DNA of 64,000 bases from Paenibacillus sp. Soil750. Lineage in GTDB: Bacteria; Bacillota; Bacilli; Paenibacillales; NBRC-103111. The stretch lies in NCBI RefSeq assembly GCF_001428045.1, contig NZ_LMSD01000012.1, forward strand, positions 658,126-722,125, written 5' to 3'. The notes below the pieces were generated by a model. The model did not search any database and had not been told where the DNA came from. It saw nothing but the letters and a program-made list of their open reading frames with translations. Positions 1 to 9,498 of the stretch are shown here, piece by piece (the first letter of the stretch is position 1; every line of letters starts with the position of its first letter). The position numbers and the translations under genes are program-made.

Positions 1-10
1 TCCACACCAT
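1..10 (-). CDS. Start of an unidentified gene running off the left edge
   Basis: A strong ribosome site (AAAGGAGG, positions 16-23 read on the minus strand) lies six bases before an ATG at position 10. Only M-V-W can be read before the window ends. The gene lies downstream of the YesM kinase on the same strand. About 190 bases separate them, and that gap carries a copy of the regulatory element found before two other units of this operon. The gene could be the partner YesN regulator, or a separately activated enzyme gene of the glucuronoxylan regulon. Sequence beyond the edge would decide. Confidence 0.5.
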
Positions 11-135
11 ATTTACCTCCTTTAGCTATTACATTTATTAGCATTCAAGAGTAATACGTCTAACAACTATGACTGGATTCTAGGCGTTCCTGACTGCCAT
101 CATCTTCATAATAACGACCTATGATAAAGGTTTAA

Positions 136-166
136 ATAGGAATGATGCACAAATTATTATAAAATA
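136..166 (-). promoter_or_regulatory. Aldouronate-regulon element, copy 3
   Basis: On the minus strand this stretch carries the core ATAATAATTTGTGCATCAT. It resembles sequences at 7693-7724 and 3905-3934, each upstream of a unit of the same operon. It lies between the kinase stop and the edge gene. A binding site for the operon's AraC-type regulator is inferred. Confidence 0.45.
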
Positions 167-199
167 TCACGGTTCTTCATTCATTTCTCTAGTATATTG

Positions 200-1933
200 T
201 TAATTGGTTGGTGGTTCTGTCAATAATGGAAGGAATATTTCGACACGGGTTCCCCCTTCTTCACGTTCGTACAGCTCAACGCCGTAGATATGACGGAAAT
301 AGCCTGCAATTCTTTCTCTTACATTGCGAATCCCGTAACCACCCGTGTGACGCTTACGCTTATTCTCCACCACTTGTTGGAGACCGATACCGTCATCATC
401 GATGATGATCTGGAGCGAATTCTCTAAACGGTTCATCTGAATATGGACAGAACCAGTCAGCCTTGTGTTAAATCCATGAACAATGGAATTTTCAACGAAG
501 GGCTGCAAGGTTAGTTTAGGAATATACAGTTCCATGACATCTATTGGCACATCAATAGCATAATTAAGGCCGTTCCCCCAACGAAGCTGCTGGATTTCCA
601 GATAGCATCGGATATGCTCCAATTCATTTTCAATTGGAATGAAACTGTTTCCGTTAGATAAGCCGATCCGAAACATTTGTCCCATCAGTTCCAGAATTCG
701 GCTAAGCTCTTCGTGTCCGGCCTCAATGGCCATCCAGTTCAGCTGGTCAAGCATGTTGTAGAGAAAGTGAGGATTAATATTAGCCTGTAACGCTTCAATT
801 TCAGCTTTACGCTGTTGCTCATATCGCTGCTGGAGGGATAAGTACAAATCTTCGATCCGCTCGTTTTGCTTTCGGTAGCCGGCAAATAAATAACCAAACT
901 CGTTCTGGTAATCTCCTGGCAAGTCCTGATTCTTACCACCGATCGAATAGGAGCTCATGGCAGATACCAGCATATTAATTGGTTTCGTAAATTGTCTACT
1001 TAAATAGAGGGTCAGCATTAACATCAGCAGTACAGCGGCAACACCAATGATAACAATAACCTCCGCCAAATGGACGCTACTTGCAGTAATCTGATCCCAT
1101 GGTGTCATTTCTACTAAAGTCCAATTGGAGTCAGACAACTTCGAATATACCAAAAGCGAATCTCCCACTGTAGAATTCCCGCGGATATGGATAAAGCCGG
1201 ATTTCTCGGTTTCCATGTTCGCCCTTTGACTCATTTCGAACTGCTCCTGCATTTCACCTATTTTCAAAATTTCCTGCCCGTTACTGTCTGTCATAATCCG
1301 ATTGGAACCCCTTGAGCGGCCTTTTAACAGGGATCGGATTTCTTCGGCTTTTACATGAATAACAACAACACCTAAAAAAGTATCATTAAATAATATTTTC
1401 CTCCCAAAGCTAAGAACTGGAACATTCCCCGTGAAGCTAGGAATTTCATACTCGGATGTCCAGGCAAAATCACTTTTGTCCAAATACTGGCTCCATTCTC
1501 TTCGATTATCCAAGTCCTCTATATCCCAGAATTGGATGTAACTATTTTCTTCTTTCCGGAACGGACGCTCCATATACAGATCAATACCTTGAATGATAGG
1601 AATGGAATATGTAAGGTTGGCCATGGTATTCTGGACATTGTCGGCTTTTTGGTGCCGATCGAATTCATCCTGACTATTCCAAAGAAGTCTAATCAATTCA
1701 TTGTCACGGGAAGTGGACAAGGATATCTGCTCAATCATTGTTAGCCGTGTTGAAATTTCGTTGTTTAATTCTTCCAACAATTGTTGTTGATAATGGGAGG
1801 TGTTTTTCACCAGAGCTTTAGAAGAAATATTGTAGCTCGTCCAAACAATACTGACTAGAACCAGAAAGATGAGAACAAAAAAGCTGCGGAAAAATAGGCT
1901 CTCAATTCGAAACTTCTTGAAAATATTAGTCAT
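200..1933 (-). CDS. YesM-type sensor histidine kinase
   Basis: This membrane kinase would sense an extracellular sugar and phosphorylate a YesN-type regulator. The start at 1933 is preferred over an upstream in-frame codon because GGGAG stands nine bases before it and the protein then begins just ahead of the first membrane segment. Visible in order are a membrane segment near residues 12-34, an extracellular sensor region of about 250 residues, and a second membrane segment near 285-308. A HAMP-like linker follows, then a His_kinase box with the phospho-acceptor His in NPHFLYNML near residue 387, and an ATPase domain with QPFVENSIVHG near 480 and glycine boxes after it. It follows the permease genes after 20 bases, so it is probably co-transcribed with them. 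No response regulator is visible in the window unless it is the edge gene. Confidence 0.9.
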   Translation of the reverse strand: MTNIFKKFRIESLFFRSFFVLIFLVLVSIVWTSYNISSKALVKNTSHYQQQLLEELNNEISTRLTMIEQISLSTSRDNELIRLLWNSQDEFDRHQKADNVQNTMANLTYSIPIIQGIDLYMERPFRKEENSYIQFWDIEDLDNRREWSQYLDKSDFAWTSEYEIPSFTGNVPVLSFGRKILFNDTFLGVVVIHVKAEEIRSLLKGRSRGSNRIMTDSNGQEILKIGEMQEQFEMSQRANMETEKSGFIHIRGNSTVGDSLLVYSKLSDSNWTLVEMTPWDQITASSVHLAEVIVIIGVAAVLLMLMLTLYLSRQFTKPINMLVSAMSSYSIGGKNQDLPGDYQNEFGYLFAGYRKQNERIEDLYLSLQQRYEQQRKAEIEALQANINPHFLYNMLDQLNWMAIEAGHEELSRILELMGQMFRIGLSNGNSFIPIENELEHIRCYLEIQQLRWGNGLNYAIDVPIDVMELYIPKLTLQPFVENSIVHGFNTRLTGSVHIQMNRLENSLQIIIDDDGIGLQQVVENKRKRHTGGYGIRNVRERIAGYFRHIYGVELYEREEGGTRVEIFLPLLTEPPTN

Positions 1934-2031
1934 CTGGCGTTTCTCCCAACTGTAATTACTGTGAAAGAAAACGGTAAAGCTACGAAGGAAGCTCGTCTCT
2001 TTACCGTCCAATTTGCATATTCAAATTTATC

Positions 2032-2874
2032 TTAACCTTTAATCCCCGTCGTCGCAATGCCCTCAACAAAATAACGTTGCAGAAACGTAAATACGATAGT
2101 TGCAGGGAGTATAGATACTAGAGACATTGCCAGCAATTGGCCCCATTCTTGAGCTGATTGCGCATCATTGATCATCCGCAACGCCAAACCTACGGTGTAT
2201 TTATCTACCGAGTTTAGGTACAGCAAGTGGCCAAGGAAGTCATCCCAGTTCCACAGGAAGCAGAAAATCATGATTGTTACAATTGCGGGTTGGGTCAGTG
2301 GCAGAACCACACGCCAGAATATACCAAACCATGAACAACCGTCAATCTTCGCAGACTCGTCAAGATCTTTTGGGATACCTCTAATAAACTGAATCAGCAG
2401 GAAGACGAAGAAACTACCGCCCGCTCCACTTGCCACCAAGTGAGGAACCACAAACGGAAGATAGGTGTTTACCCAACCCAGTTGGTGGAACATAGCATAT
2501 TGCGGAATAATTAGTACTTGTGAAGGCATCATCAAAGTCATCATAAGAATAGAAAACCAGAGATTCTTTAATGGGAAATCTAGACGAGCAAAGCCGAATG
2601 CAACCAAGGTGGTTGAAAAAAGCGTTGCAATTAAAACCATTGCTTCAAGACTAAATGTATTTACATAAAAGTCAGTAAATGTGCGTCCGGGAATTGCATG
2701 CCATCCATCCGTGTAGTTGCTCCATTTGGGAACCGAAGGAAAGATCCCAGGCGATCCAAGCTCTGCATTCGATTTAAGTGATGCACCAACCCACCAGATT
2801 AAGGGGTAAATCATAACAATACTGAACACAATCATAAGGGTATGGCGGACAGTAGCATTCCATTTTATGTTCAT
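2032..2874 (-). CDS. CUT1 sugar ABC transporter permease (MalG/AraQ type)
   Basis: One of two membrane subunits of an oligosaccharide importer. The 280-residue protein has six predicted membrane segments, and the cytoplasmic EAA loop reads LDESAKIDGCSWFGIFWRV around residues 170-190, the docking site for the shared ATPase. It ends in GIKG, typical of the MalG side. Its start overlaps the stop of the partner permease as ATGA, indicating translational coupling. With GH67 and the binding lipoprotein upstream, the expected substrate is an aldouronate (methylglucuronoxylose) oligosaccharide. No ATPase gene lies in the operon, so a genome-wide MsmX-like ATPase is inferred. Confidence 0.9.
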   Translation of the reverse strand: MNIKWNATVRHTLMIVFSIVMIYPLIWWVGASLKSNAELGSPGIFPSVPKWSNYTDGWHAIPGRTFTDFYVNTFSLEAMVLIATLFSTTLVAFGFARLDFPLKNLWFSILMMTLMMPSQVLIIPQYAMFHQLGWVNTYLPFVVPHLVASGAGGSFFVFLLIQFIRGIPKDLDESAKIDGCSWFGIFWRVVLPLTQPAIVTIMIFCFLWNWDDFLGHLLYLNSVDKYTVGLALRMINDAQSAQEWGQLLAMSLVSILPATIVFTFLQRYFVEGIATTGIKG

Positions 2875-3830
2875 TTTCTTTTCTTACCTCCTGTGTCAGT
2901 TTCATAGAAGACCCAATACTTCGAAGTGCCAGCAATAATGGCTGCTACTATGACAATCATGACCAGCATAATCCATGCTAAAGCTGAAGCATATCCTAGC
3001 TCATAGCGACTGAAGGCCCTCTCATATAGATATAATGCGTATACATACGTAGAATTCATCGGTCCGCCATTGGTAATTACGAAAGCAGAAGTAAACATTT
3101 GGAATGAATTGATTACACCCATAATTAAATTAAAGTAAATAATCGGTGAAAGCATTGGTAGCGTAATTTTGAAAAATTGTAAAACCTTGTTCGCACCATC
3201 AACGGATGACGCTTCGTAAAGATCGTTTGGGATTTGCTTTAATCCTGCGAGAAAGATAACCATGGCTGAACCGAACTGCCAGACCGTTAGGAGAATCAGC
3301 GTCCATAACGCAGAGCCAGGATTCGTAATCCAACCTTTTCCTACTATTCCGAATATGGACAAAATTTCGTTAAAGATTCCGTCAACACCAAAAATATTAC
3401 GCCACAAAATCGATACGGCAATACTTCCACCGATAAGAGAAGGAAAATAAACCGCGGTTCGGTAAAAGGAAATACCTTTCATAGCCTTATTTAAGAGTGT
3501 TGCCACCAACAAAGCGGCAACCAGTTTCAACGGTACTGATGCCAGCACATATTGAAATGTTACTTTGACTGATTGGGTAAATCTCGGATCATCTGTAAAG
3601 ATACGGGTATAGTTCCGTAAACCAATCCATTTAATTGGTTCGAGCAACGTATAATCGGTAAGTGAATAATACAATGATAGAAACATAGGATACGCCGTCA
3701 ATCCAAAGAATCCGATTAACCATGGAGAAATAAACAAATAACCTGCTAACGGGGCATCCCATCTGCTGAGAAACTTGCGCATCTTTTTCACTTCAGCGCC
3801 GTTTGCAGCAACGGTAGTAGAATTGTTCAA
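2871..3830 (-). CDS. CUT1 sugar ABC transporter permease (MalF/UgpA type)
   Basis: The partner permease of the importer, 319 residues. An N-terminal cytoplasmic stretch rich in charged residues precedes six membrane segments. The EAA loop reads LYEASSVDGANKVLQFFKI near residues 210-230. The start is a TTG with GAGGTGAT placed well before it. No ATG fits both the reading frame and the ribosome site. The gene has its own upstream region of about 170 bases holding a terminator-like hairpin and a copy of the operon's regulatory element. It is therefore probably transcribed from a second promoter as well as by readthrough from the GH67 gene. Confidence 0.9.
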   Translation of the reverse strand: MNNSTTVAANGAEVKKMRKFLSRWDAPLAGYLFISPWLIGFFGLTAYPMFLSLYYSLTDYTLLEPIKWIGLRNYTRIFTDDPRFTQSVKVTFQYVLASVPLKLVAALLVATLLNKAMKGISFYRTAVYFPSLIGGSIAVSILWRNIFGVDGIFNEILSIFGIVGKGWITNPGSALWTLILLTVWQFGSAMVIFLAGLKQIPNDLYEASSVDGANKVLQFFKITLPMLSPIIYFNLIMGVINSFQMFTSAFVITNGGPMNSTYVYALYLYERAFSRYELGYASALAWIMLVMIVIVAAIIAGTSKYWVFYETDTGGKKRK

Positions 3831-3904
3831 GTATAATCACCTCTGTACTTTCTTTATAATCGGTATTTTATAACTCTATTATATAAGTCGCTCATCTCAG
3901 TCTA

Positions 3905-3934
3905 TAGTAGGGAAATCATCGAATTATTATAAAA
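3905..3934 (-). promoter_or_regulatory. Aldouronate-regulon element, copy 2
   Basis: On the minus strand this reads ATAATAATTCGATGAT at its core and matches the copies at 136-166 and 7693-7724, most closely in the A/T-rich half. A TATAAT box lies about 30 bases downstream (near 3879-3884) before the permease gene. A second promoter for the permease-kinase unit is inferred. Confidence 0.45.
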
Positions 3935-3950
3935 TATAACGAAAAACGAA

Positions 3951-3971
3951 GAAGCTAGCCGTGGCTGCTTC
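3951..3971 (-). terminator. Terminator-like hairpin after the GH67 gene
   Basis: Arms GAAGC-AGC and GCT-GCTTC pair with one bulged base around a short loop. On the minus strand a T-rich run (TTCGTTTTTCG) follows. It would partly end the binding-protein/GH67 transcript just before the second promoter element. The stem is short, so readthrough is likely. Confidence 0.4.
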
Positions 3972-4003
3972 CTCGAATGGCGTTATACATAGGGAGAATT
4001 ACT

Positions 4004-6070
4004 TTAGGAATAAATCAATCGTTCGGCACTGTCGGCAATCCCGCTTTTTCTGTAAAAATAAGTATTGATCCGATCTCTCCATTCTCTGGCATGCTCCACT
4101 TGCTCTTCGATACGCTCAGCAACTTGCTTATGCAGTACCTCATTCATGGTTCCAGCTAGACTGTACCATTGTGCAACAAGCTGCTCTGCCTTTTCCACAC
4201 CTTCGAAATGAGTGTCATATATATGCTGAATAACGGTTTTACCCGAATGAAGGACGTGAATATAGGGAACATGATGGAAGAAAAGCAAAAGTTCGTCCGG
4301 GCAATCTGCTAGAGATTCATATCGTTCAAAATTTGGTGAGTTGTATTGGGATGTATATCCAGTACCTGTTGCCAGTGTCCGATCAACACCGATTCCATGC
4401 CAATCTGCATAATGATACGTCCCCCACTTGGCGTATTCGTATCCGTCTACATCAGGGCCATAGTGAGTATGGGGAGTAACCATAAACCCAACGCCTAGCG
4501 GTGCCGTATAGCTCTCATAAATGGCTGGCGAACTCATTAGCATGTTCTTAATCACATGGATGATATTTTCATTATCGCCGAACGTAAGCTTGATCCATTC
4601 CTCTGCAATATTCTCAGCAGTCAATTCTGGATTCCAAACCAACCTTCCATAGCCGTACAAATTGGCTTGCGCCAGCAAATGGCCTGTCCAATTCATGTCA
4701 TCGCCGATATTGGAAACAGCAGCAATGCCTGCCAACCGATTGCCATGAACCGCCCCGCTGGCAATACGCTTAATGGATGAACCTTCACCATTGGTGTAGG
4801 TTTCAAAGTCCAGAATTTCCTTCCATTGAGGGATTAAATAAAACACGTGTCGTTGCTGTCCTGTATACTCCTGAGCAATTTGGAATTCTAGCACCTGATT
4901 TGTGGACGGCATGGCTCCCAACAGCGGAGATACAGGCTCTCTGACCTGGAAATCCATGGGACCGTTTTTGATCTGCAAAATGACGTTATCCATAAAGCGA
5001 CCGTCCAAGGGCTTGAAGTGATCATAGGCGGCTCGAGCACGATCCGTTTTTCTGTCGCGCCAATCCTGCTTGCAGTTATAAACAAAGCAACGCCAAATAA
5101 CCATGCCACCAAATGGCTCTAATGCCTCAGCCAGCATGTTGGAGCCGTCAGCATGATCTCGGCCGTAAGTAAAAGGTCCCGGTCGGTTCTCAGAATCCGC
5201 TTTTACTAAGTAGCCGCCGAAATCCGGGATAACCGCATAAACGTCCGCTGTTTTTTCTTTCCACCACTGGCGCACATCCGAGTCAAGGGGATCCGCAGTC
5301 GTCAGACCGCCGATTTCGATAGGGCTGGCATAATTGACCGATAGGAACAGCTTGATTGCGTACTCACGGAAAATAGCAGCCAGTTTGGCCACATCAGGCA
5401 AAAATTCTGTAATTAGTTTACTTTCCACTTTATGAACATTCACATTATTGATTACAATTGCATTCAGCCCTGCGGAGGCAAGCATTCTTGCGTAATCTCG
5501 AATACGGCCATGATCTTCGGTAATCAGGTTATCTTTGAAAAAGATGGATTCGCCGGCATAGCCCCTTTCCACGCTGCCGTCCATATTATCCCACTGATTG
5601 ATCATCCGTAACATATTGATAGGATTTTCAACAATATCTAATTCGTTAATGTCCGAGCCTGTACTTAACAGACGAAGCAAGTGGAAGGTTCCGTATAACA
5701 CTCCTTTGGCGGAAGCCGCACCGATTGCAATACAATCGGTTTTTTTATCAGTTATAATGACATAGCCTTCCTGCCCAACCTGTGTAATTTTCTCCGCTGT
5801 TACTATACGATCTACATGAGGATTGTTGCCAAATGTTCCAATCGCAATGACAGGTTTCCCTTGTTCCGCAATTTCAGGCTGCACGCCCAAGATCCCCTCT
5901 AGACCATGGGTTAATTCTGATACTGCGGTTTGAATAACTGAATCCTTTTCCGTTACGTGAATTCGGTTAAAAACCGCATATTGATCGAATCGATCACCGG
6001 GTAACAATTGGCGGTATCCTAGCCATGCTTGATATCCGCTGCCGGCTTGGAAGGTAGAAAATGTGCCCAT
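4004..6070 (-). CDS. aguA: GH67 alpha-glucuronidase, intracellular
   Basis: The enzyme removes 4-O-methylglucuronic acid from the non-reducing end of short aldouronic acids released from glucuronoxylan. Its 688 residues match the usual length of the family and there is no signal peptide, so it acts on imported oligosaccharides. The C-terminal half carries GH67 features such as [13 protein letters not shown] and [14 protein letters not shown]. The expected catalytic pair is visible as the Asp of GPMDFQ and the Glu of AQEYTG, 28 residues apart. A Glu that fits the general acid lies in [17 protein letters not shown] precedes the ATG. The gene sits between the binding-protein gene and the permeases, an arrangement that links import and cleavage. 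Confidence 0.95.
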   Translation of the reverse strand: MGTFSTFQAGSGYQAWLGYRQLLPGDRFDQYAVFNRIHVTEKDSVIQTAVSELTHGLEGILGVQPEIAEQGKPVIAIGTFGNNPHVDRIVTAEKITQVGQEGYVIITDKKTDCIAIGAASAKGVLYGTFHLLRLLSTGSDINELDIVENPINMLRMINQWDNMDGSVERGYAGESIFFKDNLITEDHGRIRDYARMLASAGLNAIVINNVNVHKVESKLITEFLPDVAKLAAIFREYAIKLFLSVNYASPIEIGGLTTADPLDSDVRQWWKEKTADVYAVIPDFGGYLVKADSENRPGPFTYGRDHADGSNMLAEALEPFGGMVIWRCFVYNCKQDWRDRKTDRARAAYDHFKPLDGRFMDNVILQIKNGPMDFQVREPVSPLLGAMPSTNQVLEFQIAQEYTGQQRHVFYLIPQWKEILDFETYTNGEGSSIKRIASGAVHGNRLAGIAAVSNIGDDMNWTGHLLAQANLYGYGRLVWNPELTAENIAEEWIKLTFGDNENIIHVIKNMLMSSPAIYESYTAPLGVGFMVTPHTHYGPDVDGYEYAKWGTYHYADWHGIGVDRTLATGTGYTSQYNSPNFERYESLADCPDELLLFFHHVPYIHVLHSGKTVIQHIYDTHFEGVEKAEQLVAQWYSLAGTMNEVLHKQVAERIEEQVEHAREWRDRINTYFYRKSGIADSAERLIYS

Positions 6071-6256
6071 GTATAAATAAATCCTCCTCGTGTTGTCTTC
6101 ATTATTATCTCAGTGTTTGTATTCCCAAATGACACCTGAAAGACTTTCTATGATACATCCACTGGCCCAAAGCGGTATAATCCGTGCTTAACGGGCTTCT
6201 AGCTGTTAGTATCAATCTTTCCATGATATCCTCCAATCCCATTCAAAAAGATTAAA

Positions 6257-6292
6257 AGATACCCTGGAACAAGTATTTGTTCCAGGGTATCT
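6257..6292 (-). terminator. Perfect 15-bp hairpin after the binding-protein gene
   Basis: Arms AGATACCCTGGAACA and TGTTCCAGGGTATCT pair perfectly around a six-base loop, 8 bases after the binding-protein stop. A T-rich run (TTTAATCTTTTTG) follows on the minus strand. Such hairpins behind binding-protein genes act as attenuators or 3'-end stabilisers that raise the binding protein above the downstream gene products. Confidence 0.75.
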
Positions 6293-6300
6293 GACATAGA

Positions 6301-7620
6301 CTACTTTTCGTATGACTTCGATGCAGACTTCAACTGATCAAAAGCTTGTTGTGGGGTAATTTTACCAAAAGTAAGTTGATCACCGACCAACGTCCAATCC
6401 TTGTCAATAAAGTTGGTCCAGCCACTTGTTGAATCCCAAGTTTGACCGTCTTTCTCTGTTGCGCGAAGCAGATCCAAACCGACCTTATCTTGATCACTAA
6501 AGCTAGATTGAAGAAGGGCAGAAATGTCTTTGTTAGCAGGCAAACCGCGAACTGTTCCCAATATTTTAGCTGCTTCAGCATCATTAACGAACCAGTTGAC
6601 AAACTTCTTAGCTTCTTCCTGCTTCTTCGAGTTTGCGCTAACAGCCAAGTACATCGAAGGCTTCAACCAGCCGCCCGGAGCGGAGGCGCGAGGCATGGTC
6701 ACCAAAGCGTAGGCACCTTTTTTCAAGCTATCATACGTACCATATCCATTAGAGAAAGCATAGCGTACCAAGATTTTCCCTGAAACCATTAGGTCCAATT
6801 TAGGATCATTTTCTTTGTCAGAGGCATTTACGTCAGCTGGAGGAACAAGTCCATCTTTGCGCAATTCTTCGAATTTCTTAGTCCATTCTAGGTAAGTCGC
6901 TTGATCTACATTAAATTTGCCATCTGGGGAGACAACCGAACCTTTCCCTTTAGCATACTGATAGGCAGAGTAAACGAAGTAATTACCGCCGTAATCCTTA
7001 GTGAAATACGTTCCACTAGGTAATTTCGACTTAGATTCTTTGGCTAGAGCAAAGTATTCATCCCAGTTCCAACCATTAGCAGGATTCTTTATGCTTAGTT
7101 TATCCATTGCCGCTTTGTCATAAATCATACCAAAGGCAACAGAACCAAGGGGAATACCGAATTGTTTACCGCCGGATTGTCCGCCAGCCATCAGTTTAGC
7201 ATCAAATTTACTTACATCCACAGTTGGAGTCAGTTCAACTAATTGCTTGCGGGCAGCCCAATCGGGCGTCCAGCCCGGATCAAGCTGTACAATATCCGGC
7301 GCATTGTTGGCAGCCGCTTGCGTGGACAATTTGTCCAGATAACCGTCCATACCAGAGTACTCAGGTTCGAACGTTACGTTCGGGTTGTTCTTCGTGTACA
7401 ACTCAAGTGCCTTCAAGGTTGCGTCATGACGATTCTGAGCCCCCCACCACATAATACGAAGCTTTACCGGCTCGGTGGATGCCTTGGCTGTCGCTGTCGG
7501 TGCGGCAGTTGGTGCTGAACTACTAGTTGTTCCTTTGTCGCCACCACCACAAGCAGCCAGTGATCCAACCAAAGCAGTTGTTGTAGCCAAAACGGCTAAA
7601 GAACGTTTCCATGTAAACAT
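6301..7620 (-). CDS. Sugar-binding lipoprotein of CUT1 importer
   Basis: The extracellular solute-binding protein (family 1) captures the oligosaccharide and delivers it to the permeases at 2032-3830. The 439-residue precursor has a lipoprotein signal with lipobox LAAC and modified Cys24, followed by a Ser/Thr/Ala-rich linker. The mature part shows the family pattern LRIMWWGAQNRHDATLKALE, then the DIVQLDPGW region, and ends with the helical C-lobe. GGAGGGG precedes the ATG. It is the first gene of the unit. The promoter region upstream carries a copy of the shared element, and a strong hairpin follows the stop. Substrate by context: aldouronates or other glucuronoxylan fragments. Confidence 0.9.
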   Translation of the reverse strand: MFTWKRSLAVLATTTALVGSLAACGGGDKGTTSSSAPTAAPTATAKASTEPVKLRIMWWGAQNRHDATLKALELYTKNNPNVTFEPEYSGMDGYLDKLSTQAAANNAPDIVQLDPGWTPDWAARKQLVELTPTVDVSKFDAKLMAGGQSGGKQFGIPLGSVAFGMIYDKAAMDKLSIKNPANGWNWDEYFALAKESKSKLPSGTYFTKDYGGNYFVYSAYQYAKGKGSVVSPDGKFNVDQATYLEWTKKFEELRKDGLVPPADVNASDKENDPKLDLMVSGKILVRYAFSNGYGTYDSLKKGAYALVTMPRASAPGGWLKPSMYLAVSANSKKQEEAKKFVNWFVNDAEAAKILGTVRGLPANKDISALLQSSFSDQDKVGLDLLRATEKDGQTWDSTSGWTNFIDKDWTLVGDQLTFGKITPQQAFDQLKSASKSYEK

Positions 7621-7692
7621 TGTTACCCCTCCTAAATGTCATTTATTGTTTTTATTTCTGTTACTATCGTAACAACTCAGCAATGAGATTGA

Positions 7693-7724
7693 TATATGAA
7701 TGATCCACGAATTGTTATAAAAAA
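7693..7724 (-). promoter_or_regulatory. Aldouronate-regulon element, copy 1
   Basis: The minus strand carries ATAACAATTCGTGGATCAT, matching copies at 3905-3934 and 136-166. It lies about 75 bases upstream of the binding-protein start. An activator site for the operon's own YesN-type regulator is inferred from the three-fold repetition. Confidence 0.5.
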
Positions 7725-7913
7725 GACCGAAAATGTTTGGAGCTAGAATCATAGTTATGGTAGAAATGAACTTTCATTCCCCTCTGTCGTATCCAGCATC
7801 TAGTTAAAAATTATATCAAATTAAAATGATATCAATTTGGGGTGAAATATACTTATAATGGTTTTGTGTAAAGCGGATTTAACTGACATTGAATACAACA
7901 AGGGGGGAGTCGT

Positions 7914-9173
7914 GTGAAAAAGCAGGGATTGGGTCTAAAACTGCAAAAGTTGCATTCTTTAAATGCTTGGATCATATTGTTTCTGGCAATTAGCGGTATT
8001 TTACTTTATCTACCACCCATGCGCGCTTTATTAGGTGAGGGCCGGGTTTGGCTGAAGCAGCTGCATATCGCAGCTGGATTGGTATCTCTGGCTTTGATAA
8101 TTATATACCTTCCGTACATCCGCAAGCATCTTCGCCTGCTGACTACCCGCAAAGCCCAGCAGGGTAATCTGATGCTTGTACTTGTACTATTGGTAGGCTG
8201 GATTGTCTCGGGCCTTGTCTTATGGAGATATCGATCATTTCCTCCAGCTTGGAACAATTCGGCATTACTCGTTCATGATTTGCTGACGTGGGTCGGCATT
8301 CCATACGCCGTTTACCACTCCGTCACACGAAGTCGTTGGTTGAGAAAAGTCGGCCGGGAAGTTGGTCGGAATCAACATCCCCCCTTGGGCAAACCAATGA
8401 AGGTCAAAGAGATCGGTACGTATGAGCCGAAAACGGGCAGAATTTCCCGCCATATATCTCGTAGATCCTTCATCAAGACGGGTGTGGCGGCGGTTGTGGT
8501 GGCGGTCGCCATGCCCCCTTTTATCCGTTGGCTGAATTCTGCAGTAAGCGGCTCGAACCTCTCCTCACTTCAAGAAGAGGAATCCGTGTTCGCGGATTTT
8601 CTACAGCCGACGCCATTGTCGGATTCACTGCCACCGAAGGGGGGCGGAGCGAAGGGCAGCTTTCGGATCTATACAGTGACAGACATACCCAAGTTTAATC
8701 CCGATAAGTGGACATTCACTGTCGACGGGCTGGTTAATCAGCCTTTCCAATCGAGTTGGACCGAATTTCTGGCTTTTCCCCGCCAAGTGCAGGTCAGCGA
8801 TTTTCACTGTGTCACAGGTTGGTCAGTCAACAGCTGTACTTGGGAGGGCATTCCTCTGAACAAACTGCTAGAGCAAGCAGGAGTTAAGGAGGGGGTGAAG
8901 ATGGTGAAATTTCATTCAGCTGATGGCGAATATACGGACAATATCACCATTGAACAGACCTGGATGGAGGACGTGATGGTTGCAGTCATGCTAGATGGTA
9001 AGCCAATTCCCAGAGACATGGGAGGCCCTGTTCGGCTAGTGGTTCCACAAATGTATGCATACAAATCAGTAAAATGGCTGAACCGGATCGAGCTCATCGA
9101 CAGTGATCATACTGGCTACTGGGAACAGCGGGGCTATGCCAAAGATGCCTGGATTTGGGTTCCGCCTATGTAA
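7914..9173 (+). CDS. Cytochrome b561-like / molybdopterin oxidoreductase fusion
   Basis: A single 419-residue polypeptide joins a membrane electron-carrier domain to a sulfite-oxidase-family catalytic domain. Residues 1-140 hold four membrane segments with His residues (H14, H51, H121, H135) that could ligate heme b. A twin-arginine motif SRRSFIK at 182-188 precedes a fifth hydrophobic segment near 190-206. Residues 248-419 form the Mo-cofactor domain with the cofactor-ligating Cys299 in SDFHCVTGWS. In MsrP/MsrQ systems these two functions are separate proteins. The GTG start follows AAGGGGGGAG. The gene stands alone on the plus strand, divergent from the aldouronate operon. Protein methionine-sulfoxide or another oxo-compound reduction is possible, but the substrate is unknown. 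Confidence 0.85.
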   Translation: MKKQGLGLKLQKLHSLNAWIILFLAISGILLYLPPMRALLGEGRVWLKQLHIAAGLVSLALIIIYLPYIRKHLRLLTTRKAQQGNLMLVLVLLVGWIVSGLVLWRYRSFPPAWNNSALLVHDLLTWVGIPYAVYHSVTRSRWLRKVGREVGRNQHPPLGKPMKVKEIGTYEPKTGRISRHISRRSFIKTGVAAVVVAVAMPPFIRWLNSAVSGSNLSSLQEEESVFADFLQPTPLSDSLPPKGGGAKGSFRIYTVTDIPKFNPDKWTFTVDGLVNQPFQSSWTEFLAFPRQVQVSDFHCVTGWSVNSCTWEGIPLNKLLEQAGVKEGVKMVKFHSADGEYTDNITIEQTWMEDVMVAVMLDGKPIPRDMGGPVRLVVPQMYAYKSVKWLNRIELIDSDHTGYWEQRGYAKDAWIWVPPM

Positions 9174-9230
9174 TTCGTATTGATTCTCATAATTATGACG
9201 TACTCTTTGTAGCACAGCCTACCATTTCAA

Positions 9231-9267
9231 AAAAGTGAGATCTCCTAATGTGACGGGATCTCACTTT
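9231..9267 (+). terminator. Hairpin terminator after the oxidoreductase gene
   Basis: Arms AAAGTGAGATC and GATCTCACTTT pair over 11 bases with a 14-base loop, about 58 bases after the stop. The T run is short. It fits the end of the plus-strand transcript. Confidence 0.6.
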
Positions 9268-9362
9268 CATATAACATGCTACAATCCGTATTCTTTCATG
9301 ATAACAAATAGCCCTACGATTTCTCGTAAGGCAATAATCATACGTTTCTAATTTAAGCAATT

Positions 9363-9446
9363 CTAGTGAACCAATCTACCATCCCTAAACTTCAAAACCC
9401 GTTTCGCTTGCTCCCCAATCTGCCAATCACTTACCACAAGTACAAA
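9363..9446 (-). pseudogene. C-terminal fragment of an ABC transporter ATPase
   Basis: The minus strand reads a 27-residue open stretch that includes VVSDWQIGEQAKRVLKFRDG and ends after RLVH. This resembles the H-loop to C-terminus of LolD/MacB-type ATPases, with an atypical Ser-Asp in place of His-Asp. A stop codon lies directly upstream and no ATPase body is present. I read it as a decay remnant. The match is by eye and short. Confidence 0.4.
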
Positions 9447-9498
9447 TCATTTCCTTTTAGCTTGAAAATTGCCTCAAGCAAATAATATTCTCCGTAAA

